Source: Gammaproteobacteria bacterium SG8_30 (GTDB lineage: Bacteria; Pseudomonadota; Gammaproteobacteria; Steroidobacterales; Steroidobacteraceae). From it: a stretch of 64,000 nucleotides of DNA. Position 1 is the first letter of the stretch; each line of letters begins with the position of its first letter. The position numbers and the translations under genes were made by a program. Of this stretch, positions 34,445 through 47,310 are shown piece by piece. Below the pieces are notes generated by a model. The model did not search any database. It was not told the origin of the DNA and saw only the letters and a program-made list of their open reading frames with translations. The DNA is taken from contig LJNS01000004.1 of NCBI GenBank assembly GCA_001303245.1, forward strand, positions 1 to 64,000, written 5' to 3'.

Positions 34445-35953
34445 TCAGGCCGGGTCCGACTTGCCGCCGCCCGGCGCCGCCGGGTCCGCGACCTCCCGCG
34501 CCTTGCGTCCCTTGGGAAGATATTCCTCGAGCTCCGTCAGCCGGGCCTCGAAGCGCTGGCGCTGGACGTCGTTGAGTTCCGGAACGGCGAGCGCCAGGCG
34601 CAGCTGCGCAATGGCGAGCGACAGGTCGCCGCCCATGACGTGGTACTCCGACATGTAGTAGTAGGCGTCCGCAGTGTCGCCGGCTGCACTCGCGACCAGG
34701 GCGATGAAACGCGCCTGCTCGGGCGTGGGCGGCACGTTGTTGAAGAGATCGAGGAGCACCCGGTGGGCGAGCGGTGCCTCGCCGGTCTGCATCAGCGTCT
34801 CCGCGAAACGGACGGTGACCGGCACGTTCCGCGGGAACAGCCGCGACGCTTCCTCGAGGGTGCGCCGCGAGCCGGCCAGATCGCCGGCCGCCAGCTGTGC
34901 CTGCCCGAGCGCCGTGTGGTACAGGGTCATGTCCGGATGGCGCTCGAGCAGGTCCTTGAGGATTCCCGCGGCCTCGGTAGTGGCCCCGGCGCCGCCTTCC
35001 TCCAGCAGGGCCAGGGCACGGCCGTAGCGGCGTGCATCGGTAGACGGCAGGTCCGCGCTGGCGGCGTCGGCGTACAGTTCGCGGAAGTTCGTCTCGGCCG
35101 GCAGCGACTGGACGCGCAGCCGCTCGCGGATCAGCGCGTAGCCCGTGCTGTCCGCGACGACCCGGCGCTCGTACTGCTCGGCGCGGTCCCGGGTCTCGGA
35201 GATGCGCTCCGTGGTCACCGGATGGGTGCGGAGCAGGTCGGGGATCGCAGCGCCTGCGGATCCATAGCGCTGCTGCAGAGTCCAGAAGAAGGCGGGCATG
35301 CCCTGGGGGTCGAAGCCGGAGTTTGCCAGGATGCCCATGCCGACGCGGTCGGCCTCGGATTCGTTGCTGCGGGTGAAGTTGATCTGCTGCTGTGCGGCCA
35401 AGCCCTGCGCCGCGGTGACGGTGCCGAGAAGTGCATCGGCGGGCATGCCCGTCGTCGCGCCGATCAGCACCGCGGCCAGGACTGCCGCGGCCGAGGCCAT
35501 GTTGCTGCGACCGGCGTTCTGGATGGAGCGCGCGATGTGGCGCTGCGTGACATGCGCGATCTCGTGCGCGAGCACTCCGGCGAGCTCGCTCTCGTTGGCC
35601 GTGGCCGTGAACAGCCCGGCGTTGATTCCGATGAAGCCGCCGGGGAGCGCGAAGGCGTTGATGCTGGCTTCCTTGACGACGAAGAAGGTGAAGCGGTGCC
35701 CGCCCTCGTGGGCATGGCTGGCCAGGCGCGCTCCGAGCGCGGCCATGTACTCGTTCACCTCCGGGTCCTCGACGATCTGGCCCGAGTCCCGAAGGCCGCG
35801 CAGGATCATCCGGCCGATCTTGTATTCGTCCGCCCGCGACAGCGTGGTGCTGGCCGGGTTGCCGATGTCGGGCAGGTCCCCCCGGCTGTCCTGTCCCCTG
35901 GCAGGCAGCGCGATCAGCAGGGCGAGAGCGATGACGGTCAGCAGCCGGGGCAT
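34445..35953 (-). CDS. bepA: M48 family metalloprotease BepA-like, with TPR region
   Basis: ELAGVLAHEIAHVTQRHIAR (HExxH), ESEADRVGMGILANSGFDPQGMPAFF, TPR-like C-terminus. Confidence 0.93.
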   Translation of the reverse strand: MPRLLTVIALALLIALPARGQDSRGDLPDIGNPASTTLSRADEYKIGRMILRGLRDSGQIVEDPEVNEYMAALGARLASHAHEGGHRFTFFVVKEASINAFALPGGFIGINAGLFTATANESELAGVLAHEIAHVTQRHIARSIQNAGRSNMASAAAVLAAVLIGATTGMPADALLGTVTAAQGLAAQQQINFTRSNESEADRVGMGILANSGFDPQGMPAFFWTLQQRYGSAGAAIPDLLRTHPVTTERISETRDRAEQYERRVVADSTGYALIRERLRVQSLPAETNFRELYADAASADLPSTDARRYGRALALLEEGGAGATTEAAGILKDLLERHPDMTLYHTALGQAQLAAGDLAGSRRTLEEASRLFPRNVPVTVRFAETLMQTGEAPLAHRVLLDLFNNVPPTPEQARFIALVASAAGDTADAYYYMSEYHVMGGDLSLAIAQLRLALAVPELNDVQRQRFEARLTELEEYLPKGRKAREVADPAAPGGGKSDPA

Positions 35954-36014
35954 GATCTCGTTCGGGGTGAGGGCCGTACCTGAGACAGCCCGGGAACGGG
36001 TTGGTTCAGATTGC

Positions 36015-37421
36015 TCAGAGCGTCTCGGAGGCGTAGTCGGCGAGGCGCGAGCGCTCGCCGCGGACCAGCGTGATGTGGCCCGCGTGAGGCCAGCCGCGGA
36101 AGCGGTTCACGACGTAGGTCAGTCCCGAGGTCGTCTCCGTGAGGTAGGGCGTGTCGATCTGCGCGATGTTGCCGAGACAGACCAGCTTCGTGCCCGGCCC
36201 GGCGCGCGTCACGAGCGCGCGCATCTGCTTGGGCGTGAGATTCTGCGCCTCGTCGAGGATCAGGTAGCGGTTCAGGAAGGTGCGACCGCGCATGAAGTTG
36301 AGGGAGCGGATCTTGATGCGGTTGCGCAGCAGGTCCTGCGTGGCGGCGCGCCCCCAGCTGCCCCCCTCGTGACCCTGGGTGAGCACCTCGAGGTTGTCCA
36401 TGAGCGCCCCCATCCACGGCTCCATCTTCTCCTCCTCGGTGCCGGGCAGAAAGCCGATGTCCTCGCCCAGCGGGATCGTCACGCGCGTCATGAGGATCTC
36501 GGAGAAGCGGTTGGTCTCGAGCGTCTGCAGCAGGCCGGCCGCCAGCGTCAGCAGGGTCTTGCCGGTTCCCGCCGGGCCAAGCACCGTGACGAAGTCGATG
36601 TCCGGATCGAGCAACAGGTTGAGCGCGAGGTTCTGCTCCCGGTTGCGGGCGGTGATTCCCCACACCGCGTGGCGTCCGGTGCGGTAGTCATTTGTCAGCT
36701 CAAGGACCGCGGAGCCCTGCTCGACGGACCTGACGACGGCCTCGAACCCGTCCTCGCCGGACTCGCACACGAACTGGTTGACGTTCCAGTCCTGTACCAG
36801 CGGCCCGGATACGCGGTAGAAGGTCCGCGCCTGCTCCTGCCAGGAGTCCATGTCGCCACCGTGCGTATCCCAGAAGTCGGCCGGGAGTTCGGCCACTCCG
36901 CGAAACAGGAGGTCGGCATCCTCGATCGTCCGGTCGCTGTAGTAGTCCTCGGCGTGGACCCCGAGAATCGCGGCCTTGATGCGCAGGTTGATGTCCTTGG
37001 ACACGAGGGTGACGTGCGCGCCCGCCAGTTCGCGTTGCAGCGCGAGCGTGTACCCGAGGATGGCGTTGTCGGCGCCATGCCCCGGGAGCGTGTCCGGCAG
37101 GCCGGTATCCAGCCGCCGGGTCTGGAAGAACAGCCTTCCCGTCGGGGGGCGCTTGTCCTGAGTGCCGGCGCGCCCGGAGGGCAGCTCCAGGCCGTGGTCG
37201 ATCTGTTCCTTGGTGGCGTTGGCCATGAGTTCGTCGAGAAAACGGCTCACCTGGCGTACGTTGCGGGCAGCCTCGGACAGTCCGTTCTTGCCGGAGTCCA
37301 GCTCCTCCAGCACGATCATCGGCAGGTAGATGTCGTGCTCCTCGAACCGGAAGATCGCTGCCGGATCGTGCATGAGCACGTTGGTGTCGAGGACGAACAC
37401 CCGACGCCCGGCCGGGCTCAC
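36015..37421 (-). CDS. PIN-domain + PhoH ATPase (PhoH2-like)
   Basis: N-terminal PIN RRVFVLDTNVLMHDPAAIFRFEEHDIYLPMIVLEELD; PhoH VTVLGPAGTGKTLLTLAAGL, YLILDEAQNLTPKQMRALVTRAGPGTKLVCLGN. Confidence 0.93.
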   Translation of the reverse strand: MSPAGRRVFVLDTNVLMHDPAAIFRFEEHDIYLPMIVLEELDSGKNGLSEAARNVRQVSRFLDELMANATKEQIDHGLELPSGRAGTQDKRPPTGRLFFQTRRLDTGLPDTLPGHGADNAILGYTLALQRELAGAHVTLVSKDINLRIKAAILGVHAEDYYSDRTIEDADLLFRGVAELPADFWDTHGGDMDSWQEQARTFYRVSGPLVQDWNVNQFVCESGEDGFEAVVRSVEQGSAVLELTNDYRTGRHAVWGITARNREQNLALNLLLDPDIDFVTVLGPAGTGKTLLTLAAGLLQTLETNRFSEILMTRVTIPLGEDIGFLPGTEEEKMEPWMGALMDNLEVLTQGHEGGSWGRAATQDLLRNRIKIRSLNFMRGRTFLNRYLILDEAQNLTPKQMRALVTRAGPGTKLVCLGNIAQIDTPYLTETTSGLTYVVNRFRGWPHAGHITLVRGERSRLADYASETL

Positions 37422-37446
37422 CTGGGGCGTCAACTCCGTGGCCCGC

Positions 37447-37911
37447 TCAAAGCGACTTGACGGCGTCCAGCACAGCCTCGGCGTGCCCGTCGACCTTGAC
37501 CTTGCGCCATTCCTCGCGCAGCACGCCCTCGGCATCGATCAGGAAGGTGCTGCGCTCGATGCCCATCACCTTCTTGCCGTACATGTTCTTTTCCTTCCAC
37601 ACGTCGAACAGCTCCGCAAGCTGCCTTTCCTCGTCCGCGGCGAGCTCGAACGGGAAGCGCATCTTGGACTTGAATTTCTCGTGGCTGGCAAGACCGTCCG
37701 GCGAGACGCCCAGGACGGTGGCCCCGGCACGGCGGAATTTCGCGTGCAGGTCCCGGAAGGCCTCCCCTTCGCGCGTGCACCCGGGGGTGTTGTCGCGGGG
37801 ATAGAAGTAGAGCACCAGCGGGCCGCCGCGGGCGTCCTTCGAGGCGAACTTCCCGCCGGTCGTGGGAACGGAAAAAGCCGGCACCTTCTTGCCGACGGTT
37901 ACTTTGGCCAT
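37447..37911 (-). CDS. bcp: Thioredoxin-dependent peroxiredoxin Bcp/PrxQ
   Basis: LVLYFYPRDNTPGCTREGEAFRDL. Confidence 0.93.
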   Translation of the reverse strand: MAKVTVGKKVPAFSVPTTGGKFASKDARGGPLVLYFYPRDNTPGCTREGEAFRDLHAKFRRAGATVLGVSPDGLASHEKFKSKMRFPFELAADEERQLAELFDVWKEKNMYGKKVMGIERSTFLIDAEGVLREEWRKVKVDGHAEAVLDAVKSL

Positions 37912-37946
37912 GCGTTTCGCACTGCTCCTGTGTCTGGCCTGCCCGT

Positions 37947-38477
37947 TCAGCTCTTGACGGGCTCGAGTATGGCGTCGAGGTTGAGGTTGTCGCAGAGATC
38001 CATGAACTCCTCGCGCATGGCGCCGAGGTGGATGGAGGCTGGAACATTGACGATCATGTAGACGCCGAACATCGGGGCACCCGTGTGCGGGGCGGCATAA
38101 CTGCGCGTGTTCATCTCCGAGACGTCGATCCCGCGGGCGGCGAAGAAGCCGGAAAGGGATGAGACGATGCCCGACTGGTCGAGACAGACCACGTCCACCG
38201 AATAGGGAACACGGTCCTCGTGGACCGGCCGCTCGTTGGTGCGGCTGATCTGCAGCGTGATGCCCGCCGTCTCGGCGAACTTCTTGAGCTCGGTCTCGAT
38301 CCGGGCGACGGCGTGCCAGTTTCCCGACACCAGCATCAGGATCGCGAAATCCGACCCGAGCGCCGTCATCCGGCTCTCGCTGATGTTGCCGCCACAATCG
38401 GCGACTTTCTGGCTGAGTTCGTGGACGAGCCCGATGCGGTCCGGGCCGATGGCGGAAATCGCTAGGTATTGTTTCAT
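37947..38477 (-). CDS. gcvR: Glycine cleavage system transcriptional repressor GcvR (ACT domains)
   Basis: MKQYLAISAIGPDRIGLVHELSQKVADCGGNISESRMTALGSDFAILMLVSG; conserved bcp-gcvR-dapA synteny. Confidence 0.9.
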   Translation of the reverse strand: MKQYLAISAIGPDRIGLVHELSQKVADCGGNISESRMTALGSDFAILMLVSGNWHAVARIETELKKFAETAGITLQISRTNERPVHEDRVPYSVDVVCLDQSGIVSSLSGFFAARGIDVSEMNTRSYAAPHTGAPMFGVYMIVNVPASIHLGAMREEFMDLCDNLNLDAILEPVKS

Positions 38478-38613
38478 TGGGGGGCAGTGGCAGGGATCCC
38501 ACAAGTTTACCGGGATCGTTACCGCGTAGGAAACGGTTCGCGGGGCGTCCTTGCGCTGACTGCCGCCGCAAAAGTAGGATCGCCGGTTAAACCGGACGCT
38601 TTCCCCATCCAGC

Positions 38614-39489
38614 ATGTTTCGTGGCAGCATCGTTGCGCTCGTCACTCCGATGACGGAGTCGGGGGAGGTGGACTACGGCGCGTTCGAGTCATTGCTCGAC
38701 TGGCACGCCGCCAAGGGCAGCGACGGCGTGCTGGTTCTGGGCACGACGGGAGAGGCTCCGACCGTCACGGACGCCGAGGCTGACGAACTGCTGCGCCGGG
38801 CAGTGCGACGCCTCGGCGGGCAGCTGCCGATCATCGCCGGGACGGGAACCAACGCCACGGCCTCGTCCGTGGAGCGGACGCGCCGGGCCTGCGAGCAGGG
38901 TGTCGACGGCGTGCTGGTCGTCACGCCGTACTACAACCGGCCGGGGCAGGAGGGCCTGGCGCGGCATTTCTCGACCGTGGCGGACGCGAGCAGCGTGCCG
39001 ATGGTCCTGTACAACGTGCCTTCGCGGACGGCCTGCGACCTTCTTCCTGAGACCGTGGAACGACTCGCGGAACATCCGCGCATCGTCGGCATCAAGGACG
39101 CCACCGGCCAGGTCGGCCGGGCCATCGAGATCATGGAGCGATGCGGCGACGATTTCCTCGTGCTGTCCGGTGACGACGCCACCTGCCGGGAACTCATGCT
39201 GGCAGGCGGGCAGGGCGTCATCTCCGTGACCGCGAACGTGGCGCCGACGCTGATGCGGGAGCTGGCCGATGCGGCGCTCGAGGGCGATGCCGCCCGGTCC
39301 ATGGCGATCGACGACCAGTTGCGTCCGTTGCATCGCGCCCTGTTCCTCGAGCCGAACCCGGTCCCGGTAAAGTGGGCCCTGGCGAGGCTGGGACTCATTC
39401 CGCCCGGGATCCGGTTACCATTGACGCCCCTCGAGCGCCGACACCACGCAACGCTGCTGGCGGCCATGGAACAGGCACAGGTCCTCTGA
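38614..39489 (+). CDS. dapA: 4-hydroxy-tetrahydrodipicolinate synthase
   Basis: MFRGSIVALVTPMTESGEVDYGAFESLLDWHAAKGSDGVLVLGTTGEAPTV...YYNRPGQEGL...YNVPSRTACDL...GIKDATG. Confidence 0.98.
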   Translation: MFRGSIVALVTPMTESGEVDYGAFESLLDWHAAKGSDGVLVLGTTGEAPTVTDAEADELLRRAVRRLGGQLPIIAGTGTNATASSVERTRRACEQGVDGVLVVTPYYNRPGQEGLARHFSTVADASSVPMVLYNVPSRTACDLLPETVERLAEHPRIVGIKDATGQVGRAIEIMERCGDDFLVLSGDDATCRELMLAGGQGVISVTANVAPTLMRELADAALEGDAARSMAIDDQLRPLHRALFLEPNPVPVKWALARLGLIPPGIRLPLTPLERRHHATLLAAMEQAQVL

Positions 39490-39491
39490 AC

Positions 39492-39758
39492 ATGCGAACA
39501 GCCCTTTTTCTGCCGGTGCTGCTGGTCCTTTCGGGGTGCGGCTTGCTGACGCCCACCTACGAGCGTTGCGACGAAACCCCCCCGTACGCGGCGGCACGCG
39601 AAATACCGCCGCTGCGAGTCACGGAGGGCCTGGACTCCCCGAACACGCGCAATGCGCTCAGGATCCCCGAGGTGACCATTCCGGAAAAGCCGACTGACGG
39701 ACGGTGCATCGACGTCCCGCCGAGCTATTCGGGCGGCGGCGAGCCATCCAGGCGCTGA
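39492..39758 (+). CDS. Short lipoprotein resembling only the N-terminal lasso of BamC
   Basis: Lipobox LVLSGC; YAAAREIPPLRVTEGLDSPNTRNALRIPEV; sits in the nlpB/bamC position after dapA; only 88 aa. Confidence 0.65.
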   Translation: MRTALFLPVLLVLSGCGLLTPTYERCDETPPYAAAREIPPLRVTEGLDSPNTRNALRIPEVTIPEKPTDGRCIDVPPSYSGGGEPSRR

Positions 39759-39759
39759 G

Positions 39760-39788
39760 TTGCCGCATGGGGGGCGCTCGGGTAGGCT
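39760..39788 (+). promoter_or_regulatory. Putative sigma70 promoter for tRNA-Ser
   Basis: TTGCCG (39760-39765), 17-nt spacer, TAGGCT (39783-39788). Confidence 0.45.
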
Positions 39789-39849
39789 TTCGGCCCCCGA
39801 GTGGGCCGGGAACGGCCGGGCAGCGGACCTGCCACACGCGGCGTTTTCC

Positions 39850-39940
39850 GGAGAGGTGGCCGAGTGGTCGAAGGCGCTGGACTGGAATTCCAGTAATACC
39901 TAACCGGTATTCGTGGGTTCGAATCCCACCCTCTCCGCCA
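39850..39940 (+). tRNA. tRNA-Ser(GGA)
   Basis: GGAGAGG...CTGGA-CTGGAAT-TCCAG (anticodon GGA), long variable arm, GTGGGTTCGAATCCCAC T-arm, CCTCTCC-G-CCA encoded. Confidence 0.97.
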
Positions 39941-39982
39941 ATGAACTGGAAAGGGGCCCCCGGGGCCCCCTTTCCAGTTCAT
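39941..39982 (+). terminator. Long hairpin abutting the tRNA-Ser CCA (no T tract)
   Basis: ATGAACTGGAAAGGGG...CCCCTTTCCAGTTCAT, 16-bp perfect stem. Confidence 0.55.
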
Positions 39983-40032
39983 CGGGTAAGGTGTGTGGAC
40001 GAACCGGTTCAGCCGGTCCGTGGCCCGGCGAT

Positions 40033-40061
40033 TTGATTATTCGGGCCTGGTCCGAATAATC
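40033..40061 (+). promoter_or_regulatory. Putative ffs promoter embedded in an inverted repeat
   Basis: TTGATT-N16-AATAAT; overlaps perfect IR GATTATTCGG-N7-CCGAATAATC (40035-40061). Confidence 0.5.
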
Positions 40062-40087
40062 GGGGTTCCGGCACCAGTTTCGATGGT

Positions 40088-40193
<106 letters not shown>

Positions 40194-40237
40194 GCCGCCC
40201 ATTCCACTCAACGCCGCGGGGGACGGCCGGTCACGTC

Positions 40238-41824
40238 ATGAGCTACCTCGTCCTGGCCCGCAAGTGGCGGCCGCGAAACTTCGAGGAGATGGTCGGGCAG
40301 GAGCACGTCCTGCGCGCGCTCGTCAACGCCCTCGATTCCGGACGCGTCCACCACGCCTTCCTGTTCACCGGCACCCGCGGTGTCGGCAAGACCACCATAG
40401 CAAGGATCCTCGCCAAGTCGCTCAACTGCGAGGGGGGCGTGAGCTCGAAGCCCTGCGGCGCCTGCGCTGCCTGTCGGGAAATCGACGAAGGGCGCTTCGT
40501 GGACTTGATCGAGGTCGACGCCGCATCCCGGACCAAGGTCGACGATACGCGCGAGCTTCTGGAAAACGTGCAGTACGCGCCGACGCGCGGGCGCTACAAG
40601 GTGTACCTCATCGACGAAGTGCACATGCTCTCGGCCCATTCCTTCAACGCCCTGCTCAAGACGCTCGAGGAGCCGCCGCCGCACGTGAAGTTCCTGCTGG
40701 CGACGACCGATCCGCAGAAGCTGCCGGTGACCGTCCTGTCGCGCTGCCTGCAGTTCAACCTGAAGCGCCTGCCGCCCGCGCTGATCGGCGAGCGCCTGCG
40801 ATGGATCCTCGAGGCCGAGAAAGCCGAATACGAGCCGGCCGCCCTGAGCCTGCTGGCGCGAGCGGCGGACGGGAGCCTGCGCGACGGGCTGTCGCTGCTG
40901 GACCAGATGCTGGCCTTCGGAGGCGGCCGCGTCGGGGAAGCGGACGCTCGCGCCATGCTCGGCACCATCGACCGGGCGCACGTAGGTCGCATCGTCGACC
41001 GGCTGGCTGACGGCGACGCCGCCGGGCTGGTCGCGGCGGTGGCCGCCATGGACGAGCTGGGCCCGGACTACGCGCAGGTGCTCGAGGAACTCGCCAGCGT
41101 CCTGCAGAAGGTCGCGCTGCGTCAGATGGTCCCCGGGCTTGAGGAGGACGAGTCCTGGGACGCCAGTCAGCTCGAGGAGCTCGCGGCGCGCTTTTCGCCC
41201 GAGGACCTGCAGCTTTACTACCAGCTGGCCATCCTGGGAAGGCGCGACCTGCCGCTCGCTCCGGAGCCGCGCGGGGGCTTCGAGATGACGCTCCTGCGCA
41301 TGCTGGCCTTCCGGCCCGCCGCGGCGCCACAGGCGCAGGAAGGGTCCGTGCCGGGAACGCCGCGCTCGCAGCCCGAGGCCCGCCCGCCGACGGCCAGCGA
41401 GCCCAGGCCGGCCGGGGTCCGGACCCCGGCCGCCGGTCCGGCGGATTTCTCGAGCTGGGACGACGTCGTCGAGGCACTCGGACTGCAGGGTGCAGCGCGG
41501 CAGCTCGCCTCACATTGCACCTTCGTCTCCTTCGACGACGACGTGTTGCGCCTGCACCTCGACTCACGGGGCGAGGCGCTCCGGACCCGCCAGCAGGAAG
41601 GCAGGCTCACCGAGGCGGTGTCACGCCTGGCCGGTCGCGGCGTCCGGCTGGAGTTCGAGGTGACGGCGGAAGCCGTCGACACGCCCGCTCGCGCCCGCGA
41701 GCGCGAACGGGAGTCACGACTCGAGCAGGCCAGACTGGCCCTGGACAGGGATCCGACGGTGCAGGCGCTCAAGGACCGTTTCGGGGCCGTCGTGCACCCG
41801 GACTCGATCAAGCCCGTCGGCTAG
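40238..41824 (+). CDS. dnaX: DNA polymerase III subunit gamma/tau
   Basis: [81 protein letters not shown]. Confidence 0.98.
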   Translation: MSYLVLARKWRPRNFEEMVGQEHVLRALVNALDSGRVHHAFLFTGTRGVGKTTIARILAKSLNCEGGVSSKPCGACAACREIDEGRFVDLIEVDAASRTKVDDTRELLENVQYAPTRGRYKVYLIDEVHMLSAHSFNALLKTLEEPPPHVKFLLATTDPQKLPVTVLSRCLQFNLKRLPPALIGERLRWILEAEKAEYEPAALSLLARAADGSLRDGLSLLDQMLAFGGGRVGEADARAMLGTIDRAHVGRIVDRLADGDAAGLVAAVAAMDELGPDYAQVLEELASVLQKVALRQMVPGLEEDESWDASQLEELAARFSPEDLQLYYQLAILGRRDLPLAPEPRGGFEMTLLRMLAFRPAAAPQAQEGSVPGTPRSQPEARPPTASEPRPAGVRTPAAGPADFSSWDDVVEALGLQGAARQLASHCTFVSFDDDVLRLHLDSRGEALRTRQQEGRLTEAVSRLAGRGVRLEFEVTAEAVDTPARARERERESRLEQARLALDRDPTVQALKDRFGAVVHPDSIKPVG

Positions 41825-41853
41825 AATGCAGGATCGTCCATCGCCGGCCCTCC

Positions 41854-42192
41854 ATGGAGTTCCAGATGAAGCAGAACATCGGCGCGCTGATGCGCCAGGC
41901 GCAGCAGATGCAGGCGAACATGGAGAAGGCCCAGCAGGAGCTTGGCCAGACCGAGGTCGTCGGGGAGTCGGGTGGAGGGATGGTCAAGGTGACCATGACC
42001 TGCCGACACGAGGTCAGGCGCGTGCAGATCGACCCGGCGGTCGCCGGCGGCGGCGACACCGAGATGCTCGAGGACCTCATCGCGGCGGCGTGCAACGACG
42101 CGGTACGGCGCGCAGAGACGACGACCCGCGAGAAGATGTCCGGCATGATGGGCGGGATGCAGCTTCCACCGGGCATGAAGCTGCCGTTCTGA
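41854..42192 (+). CDS. ybaB: YbaB/EbfC nucleoid-associated protein
   Basis: [49 protein letters not shown]; between dnaX and recR; start 41854 or 41866. Confidence 0.95.
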   Translation: MEFQMKQNIGALMRQAQQMQANMEKAQQELGQTEVVGESGGGMVKVTMTCRHEVRRVQIDPAVAGGGDTEMLEDLIAAACNDAVRRAETTTREKMSGMMGGMQLPPGMKLPF

Positions 42193-42208
42193 TCCTGGTC
42201 ACGCCTTC

Positions 42209-42808
42209 TTGAAGTACTCCCCGTCCCTGGGCCGGCTGATAGACGCCCTGCGCGTGCTGCCGGGCGTCGGTCCCAAGTCTGCGCAACGCATGGCCTTTCA
42301 CCTGCTCGAGCGCAACCGCGAGGGCGCCAGGGCCCTGGCTCGCGCCCTGCAGGAAGCGGTCGATCACGTGGGCCACTGCCGGCGCTGCCGGATGCTGACA
42401 GACGGGGAGCTGTGCGTCGTCTGCGCGGCGCCGGGTCGCGACGATACCCTGCTGTGCGTCGTCGAGTCCCCGGCCGACGTTGCTGCGGTCGAGCAGTCCG
42501 GCGGATACCGCGGTCGCTACTTCGTCCTCATGGGGCACCTCTCGCCGCTCGACGGCGTCGGGCCGGCCGAACTCGGGGTTTCGCAGTTCGAGGAGATTCT
42601 CGACGAGGGCGCCGTGCGCGAGGTGATCCTGGCGACGAACCCGACCGTAGAGGGCGAGGCGACGGCGCATTTCCTGGGCGAGATCGTCGGCCGCAGGGGA
42701 CTTCGCGCATCGCGCATCGCCCATGGCGTACCGGTCGGCGGCGAGCTCGAGTACGTGGACAGCGGCACCCTCGCGCACGCGCTGGCCGGCCGTCAGGCTA
42801 TCTCCTGA
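42209..42808 (+). CDS. recR: Recombination protein RecR
   Basis: [40 protein letters not shown] zinc motif, Toprim [16 protein letters not shown]. Confidence 0.97.
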   Translation: MKYSPSLGRLIDALRVLPGVGPKSAQRMAFHLLERNREGARALARALQEAVDHVGHCRRCRMLTDGELCVVCAAPGRDDTLLCVVESPADVAAVEQSGGYRGRYFVLMGHLSPLDGVGPAELGVSQFEEILDEGAVREVILATNPTVEGEATAHFLGEIVGRRGLRASRIAHGVPVGGELEYVDSGTLAHALAGRQAIS

Positions 42809-43772
42809 AGCGCTCGTCGCGCTCTCGTCGCAGGCGCCCGGACGCGCGGAGCCGCTCCTCCATCGTGCCGGCGAGCCGGAGAAGCCGCCGGTAGCTAGTC
42901 AGCCGCCGGGGCGAAATGTGCCCCTCCGCCGCAGCCGCCTCGACCGCGCAGCCGGGCTCGCCGTCGTGCCGGCAGTCCGGGAATCGGCACCCGACGCCGG
43001 CCGCGTGGACTTCCCGGAAACCCGAGGCCACGTCGCGAGGGGCGGGCAACGGCGGCGCGAAGTCGCGGACCCCGGGCGAGTCGATCAGGTCGCCGTCGCC
43101 AGGCAGGTGGTAGAGCGACGAGGCCGTGGTCGTGTGCCGGCCTTCCTCGGTCGCGCGCGACACTTCCTGGACCGCCGCCTCGACCCCGGGCACGAGCAGG
43201 TTGAGGAGCGAGCTCTTGCCGACGCCGGACTGCCCAACCAGCACGCTGACCCGGTCCCGCAGCAGGCGCCGCAGGGGCTCGACGCTCGGCTCGGGGCGTT
43301 TACAGGTCCGCACCGCCGGATAGCCGAGCCGCTCGTAGGTGTCGAGCTCCGCCACGACGCCGGGGTCCGACGCACCGGGAAGATCCGATTTGTTCAGGGT
43401 CACCGCCGCATCGAGGCCCGCCCACTCCGCTGCTGCCAGATAGCGATCGCAGAGCTCGAAGTCCGGCTCGGGCACCGGTGCCAGCACGGCGACGAGCTGG
43501 TCAAGGTTGGCGACGATCACCTCGGCGACGCCGGAGGCGTTGATCCGCGCCAGTTCCGAGCGGCGAGTCCCGGCCGACACGACGAGGCCGTCGGCTCCCT
43601 CGGCCTCGGCCTCGACCCACTGCACGTCGTCGCCGCAGACCACCTGCAGCTTGCGGCCGAACAGCCGGCACGCACGGGTCGTGCCGTCCCGTGCCTCGAC
43701 CACGACCCGTCTCCCGTGCGCGGCGACGATCCGGCCGGCCCGTTCCTCGTGCTGTCGGCGCCCCTTCCCCAA
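42798..43772 (-). CDS. rsgA: Small ribosomal subunit biogenesis GTPase RsgA
   Basis: [14 protein letters not shown], circularly permuted G motifs (NKSD before G1), DSPGVRDF, C-terminal Cys/His zinc motif. Confidence 0.95.
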   Translation of the reverse strand: MGKGRRQHEERAGRIVAAHGRRVVVEARDGTTRACRLFGRKLQVVCGDDVQWVEAEAEGADGLVVSAGTRRSELARINASGVAEVIVANLDQLVAVLAPVPEPDFELCDRYLAAAEWAGLDAAVTLNKSDLPGASDPGVVAELDTYERLGYPAVRTCKRPEPSVEPLRRLLRDRVSVLVGQSGVGKSSLLNLLVPGVEAAVQEVSRATEEGRHTTTASSLYHLPGDGDLIDSPGVRDFAPPLPAPRDVASGFREVHAAGVGCRFPDCRHDGEPGCAVEAAAAEGHISPRRLTSYRRLLRLAGTMEERLRASGRLRRERDERFRR

Positions 43773-43870
43773 GTTGCGGTCTCCCGTCAGGAAGCGACAG
43801 TCTAATCGTCGGCCGGGGGCGACTGCTGCGCGACCGTCCCGACGGGCCGACCCGGGGTTACACTTCGCCC

Positions 43871-44428
43871 ATGGAAACCGGCGACAACCTCGTGTGGATC
43901 GACCTGGAGATGACCGGGCTCGACCCGGACCGGGACCGGATCATCGAGATCGCCACGATCGTCACCAACCGGGACCTGGACATTCTCGCCGAGGGGCCCG
44001 TCATCGCCGTTCACCAGCCGGAGGAGTTCCTCGAGGCCATGGACGACTGGAACAGGGCGACGCACGGCAGCTCGGGGCTGCTCGCGCGGGTCCGCGCGAG
44101 CAGCGTGTCGGAACGAGAGGCGGAGCTGGCGACGCTGGACTTCCTGGCGGCGCATGTCGGGCGGGGCGTTTCGCCCATGTGCGGCAACAGCATCTGCCAG
44201 GACCGGCGCTTCCTCGCGCGCCGGATGCCGGAGCTGGAGCGTTTCTTCCACTACCGCAACCTCGACGTCAGCAGCCTGAAGGAGCTCGCCCGGCGCTGGG
44301 CGCCCGCGGTCCACGCCGGCTTCACCAAGAAGTCCGTGCACCTGGCGCTCGAGGACATCCGCGACTCGATCGCCGAGCTCCGTTACTACCGGGAACGTCT
44401 GCTTGCGCCGGAGTGGCGGAGCCGTTGA
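43871..44428 (+). CDS. orn: Oligoribonuclease
   Basis: [63 protein letters not shown]. Confidence 0.98.
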   Translation: METGDNLVWIDLEMTGLDPDRDRIIEIATIVTNRDLDILAEGPVIAVHQPEEFLEAMDDWNRATHGSSGLLARVRASSVSEREAELATLDFLAAHVGRGVSPMCGNSICQDRRFLARRMPELERFFHYRNLDVSSLKELARRWAPAVHAGFTKKSVHLALEDIRDSIAELRYYRERLLAPEWRSR

Positions 44429-44847
44429 GCACCGGCGACGACACCGTCTGGATGGAGGGCGGGTGTCACTGCGGCGCAGTCCGGTTCCGCGTTCGCGCGG
44501 CGCGCGACCTCGACGTGCTCGACTGCAATTGCTCCATGTGCAGCAAGTCCGGCTACCTGCATCTCATCGTCCACGCCCGGGACTTCGAGCTGCTCGCGGC
44601 AGCGTCCGCGCTCGAGGAATACCGCTTCGGCACGGAAACGGCCAGACATCTCTTCTGCCGGCGCTGCGGCATCAAGTCCTTCTACGTGCCGCGGTCCCAC
44701 CCCGAGGGCTTCAGCGTCAACGCGCGCTGCCTCGACGAGGGACAGGTGCGATCCATCCGCGTGCGCCCGTATGACGGGCGGAACTGGGAGGCGGCCCGGG
44801 AACGCCTCGCTCGCGAGGAGCTCGCCGCAGGGTCCCCAGGAAGCTAG
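44425..44847 (+). CDS. GFA/CENP-V family zinc-binding protein
   Basis: [44 protein letters not shown]; start TTG 44425 or ATG 44452. Confidence 0.88.
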   Translation: MSTGDDTVWMEGGCHCGAVRFRVRAARDLDVLDCNCSMCSKSGYLHLIVHARDFELLAAASALEEYRFGTETARHLFCRRCGIKSFYVPRSHPEGFSVNARCLDEGQVRSIRVRPYDGRNWEAARERLAREELAAGSPGS

Positions 44848-44854
44848 CCGGTGG

Positions 44855-47218
<2,364 letters not shown>

Positions 47219-47310
47219 GGCCTGCCCCCGATGTTGCCCGTTCCTGCTACGATCGCTGCCCGAACGACGCCGGCGCCGGCTGATCTGGCGGCGCTGGCAG
47301 GAAGGCAAGA

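Noticed and set aside
41300-41500. Programmed frameshift in dnaX producing gamma
   Set aside because: No A-AAA-AAG-type slippery heptamer seen near the expected position; the full tau-like ORF is simply read through.
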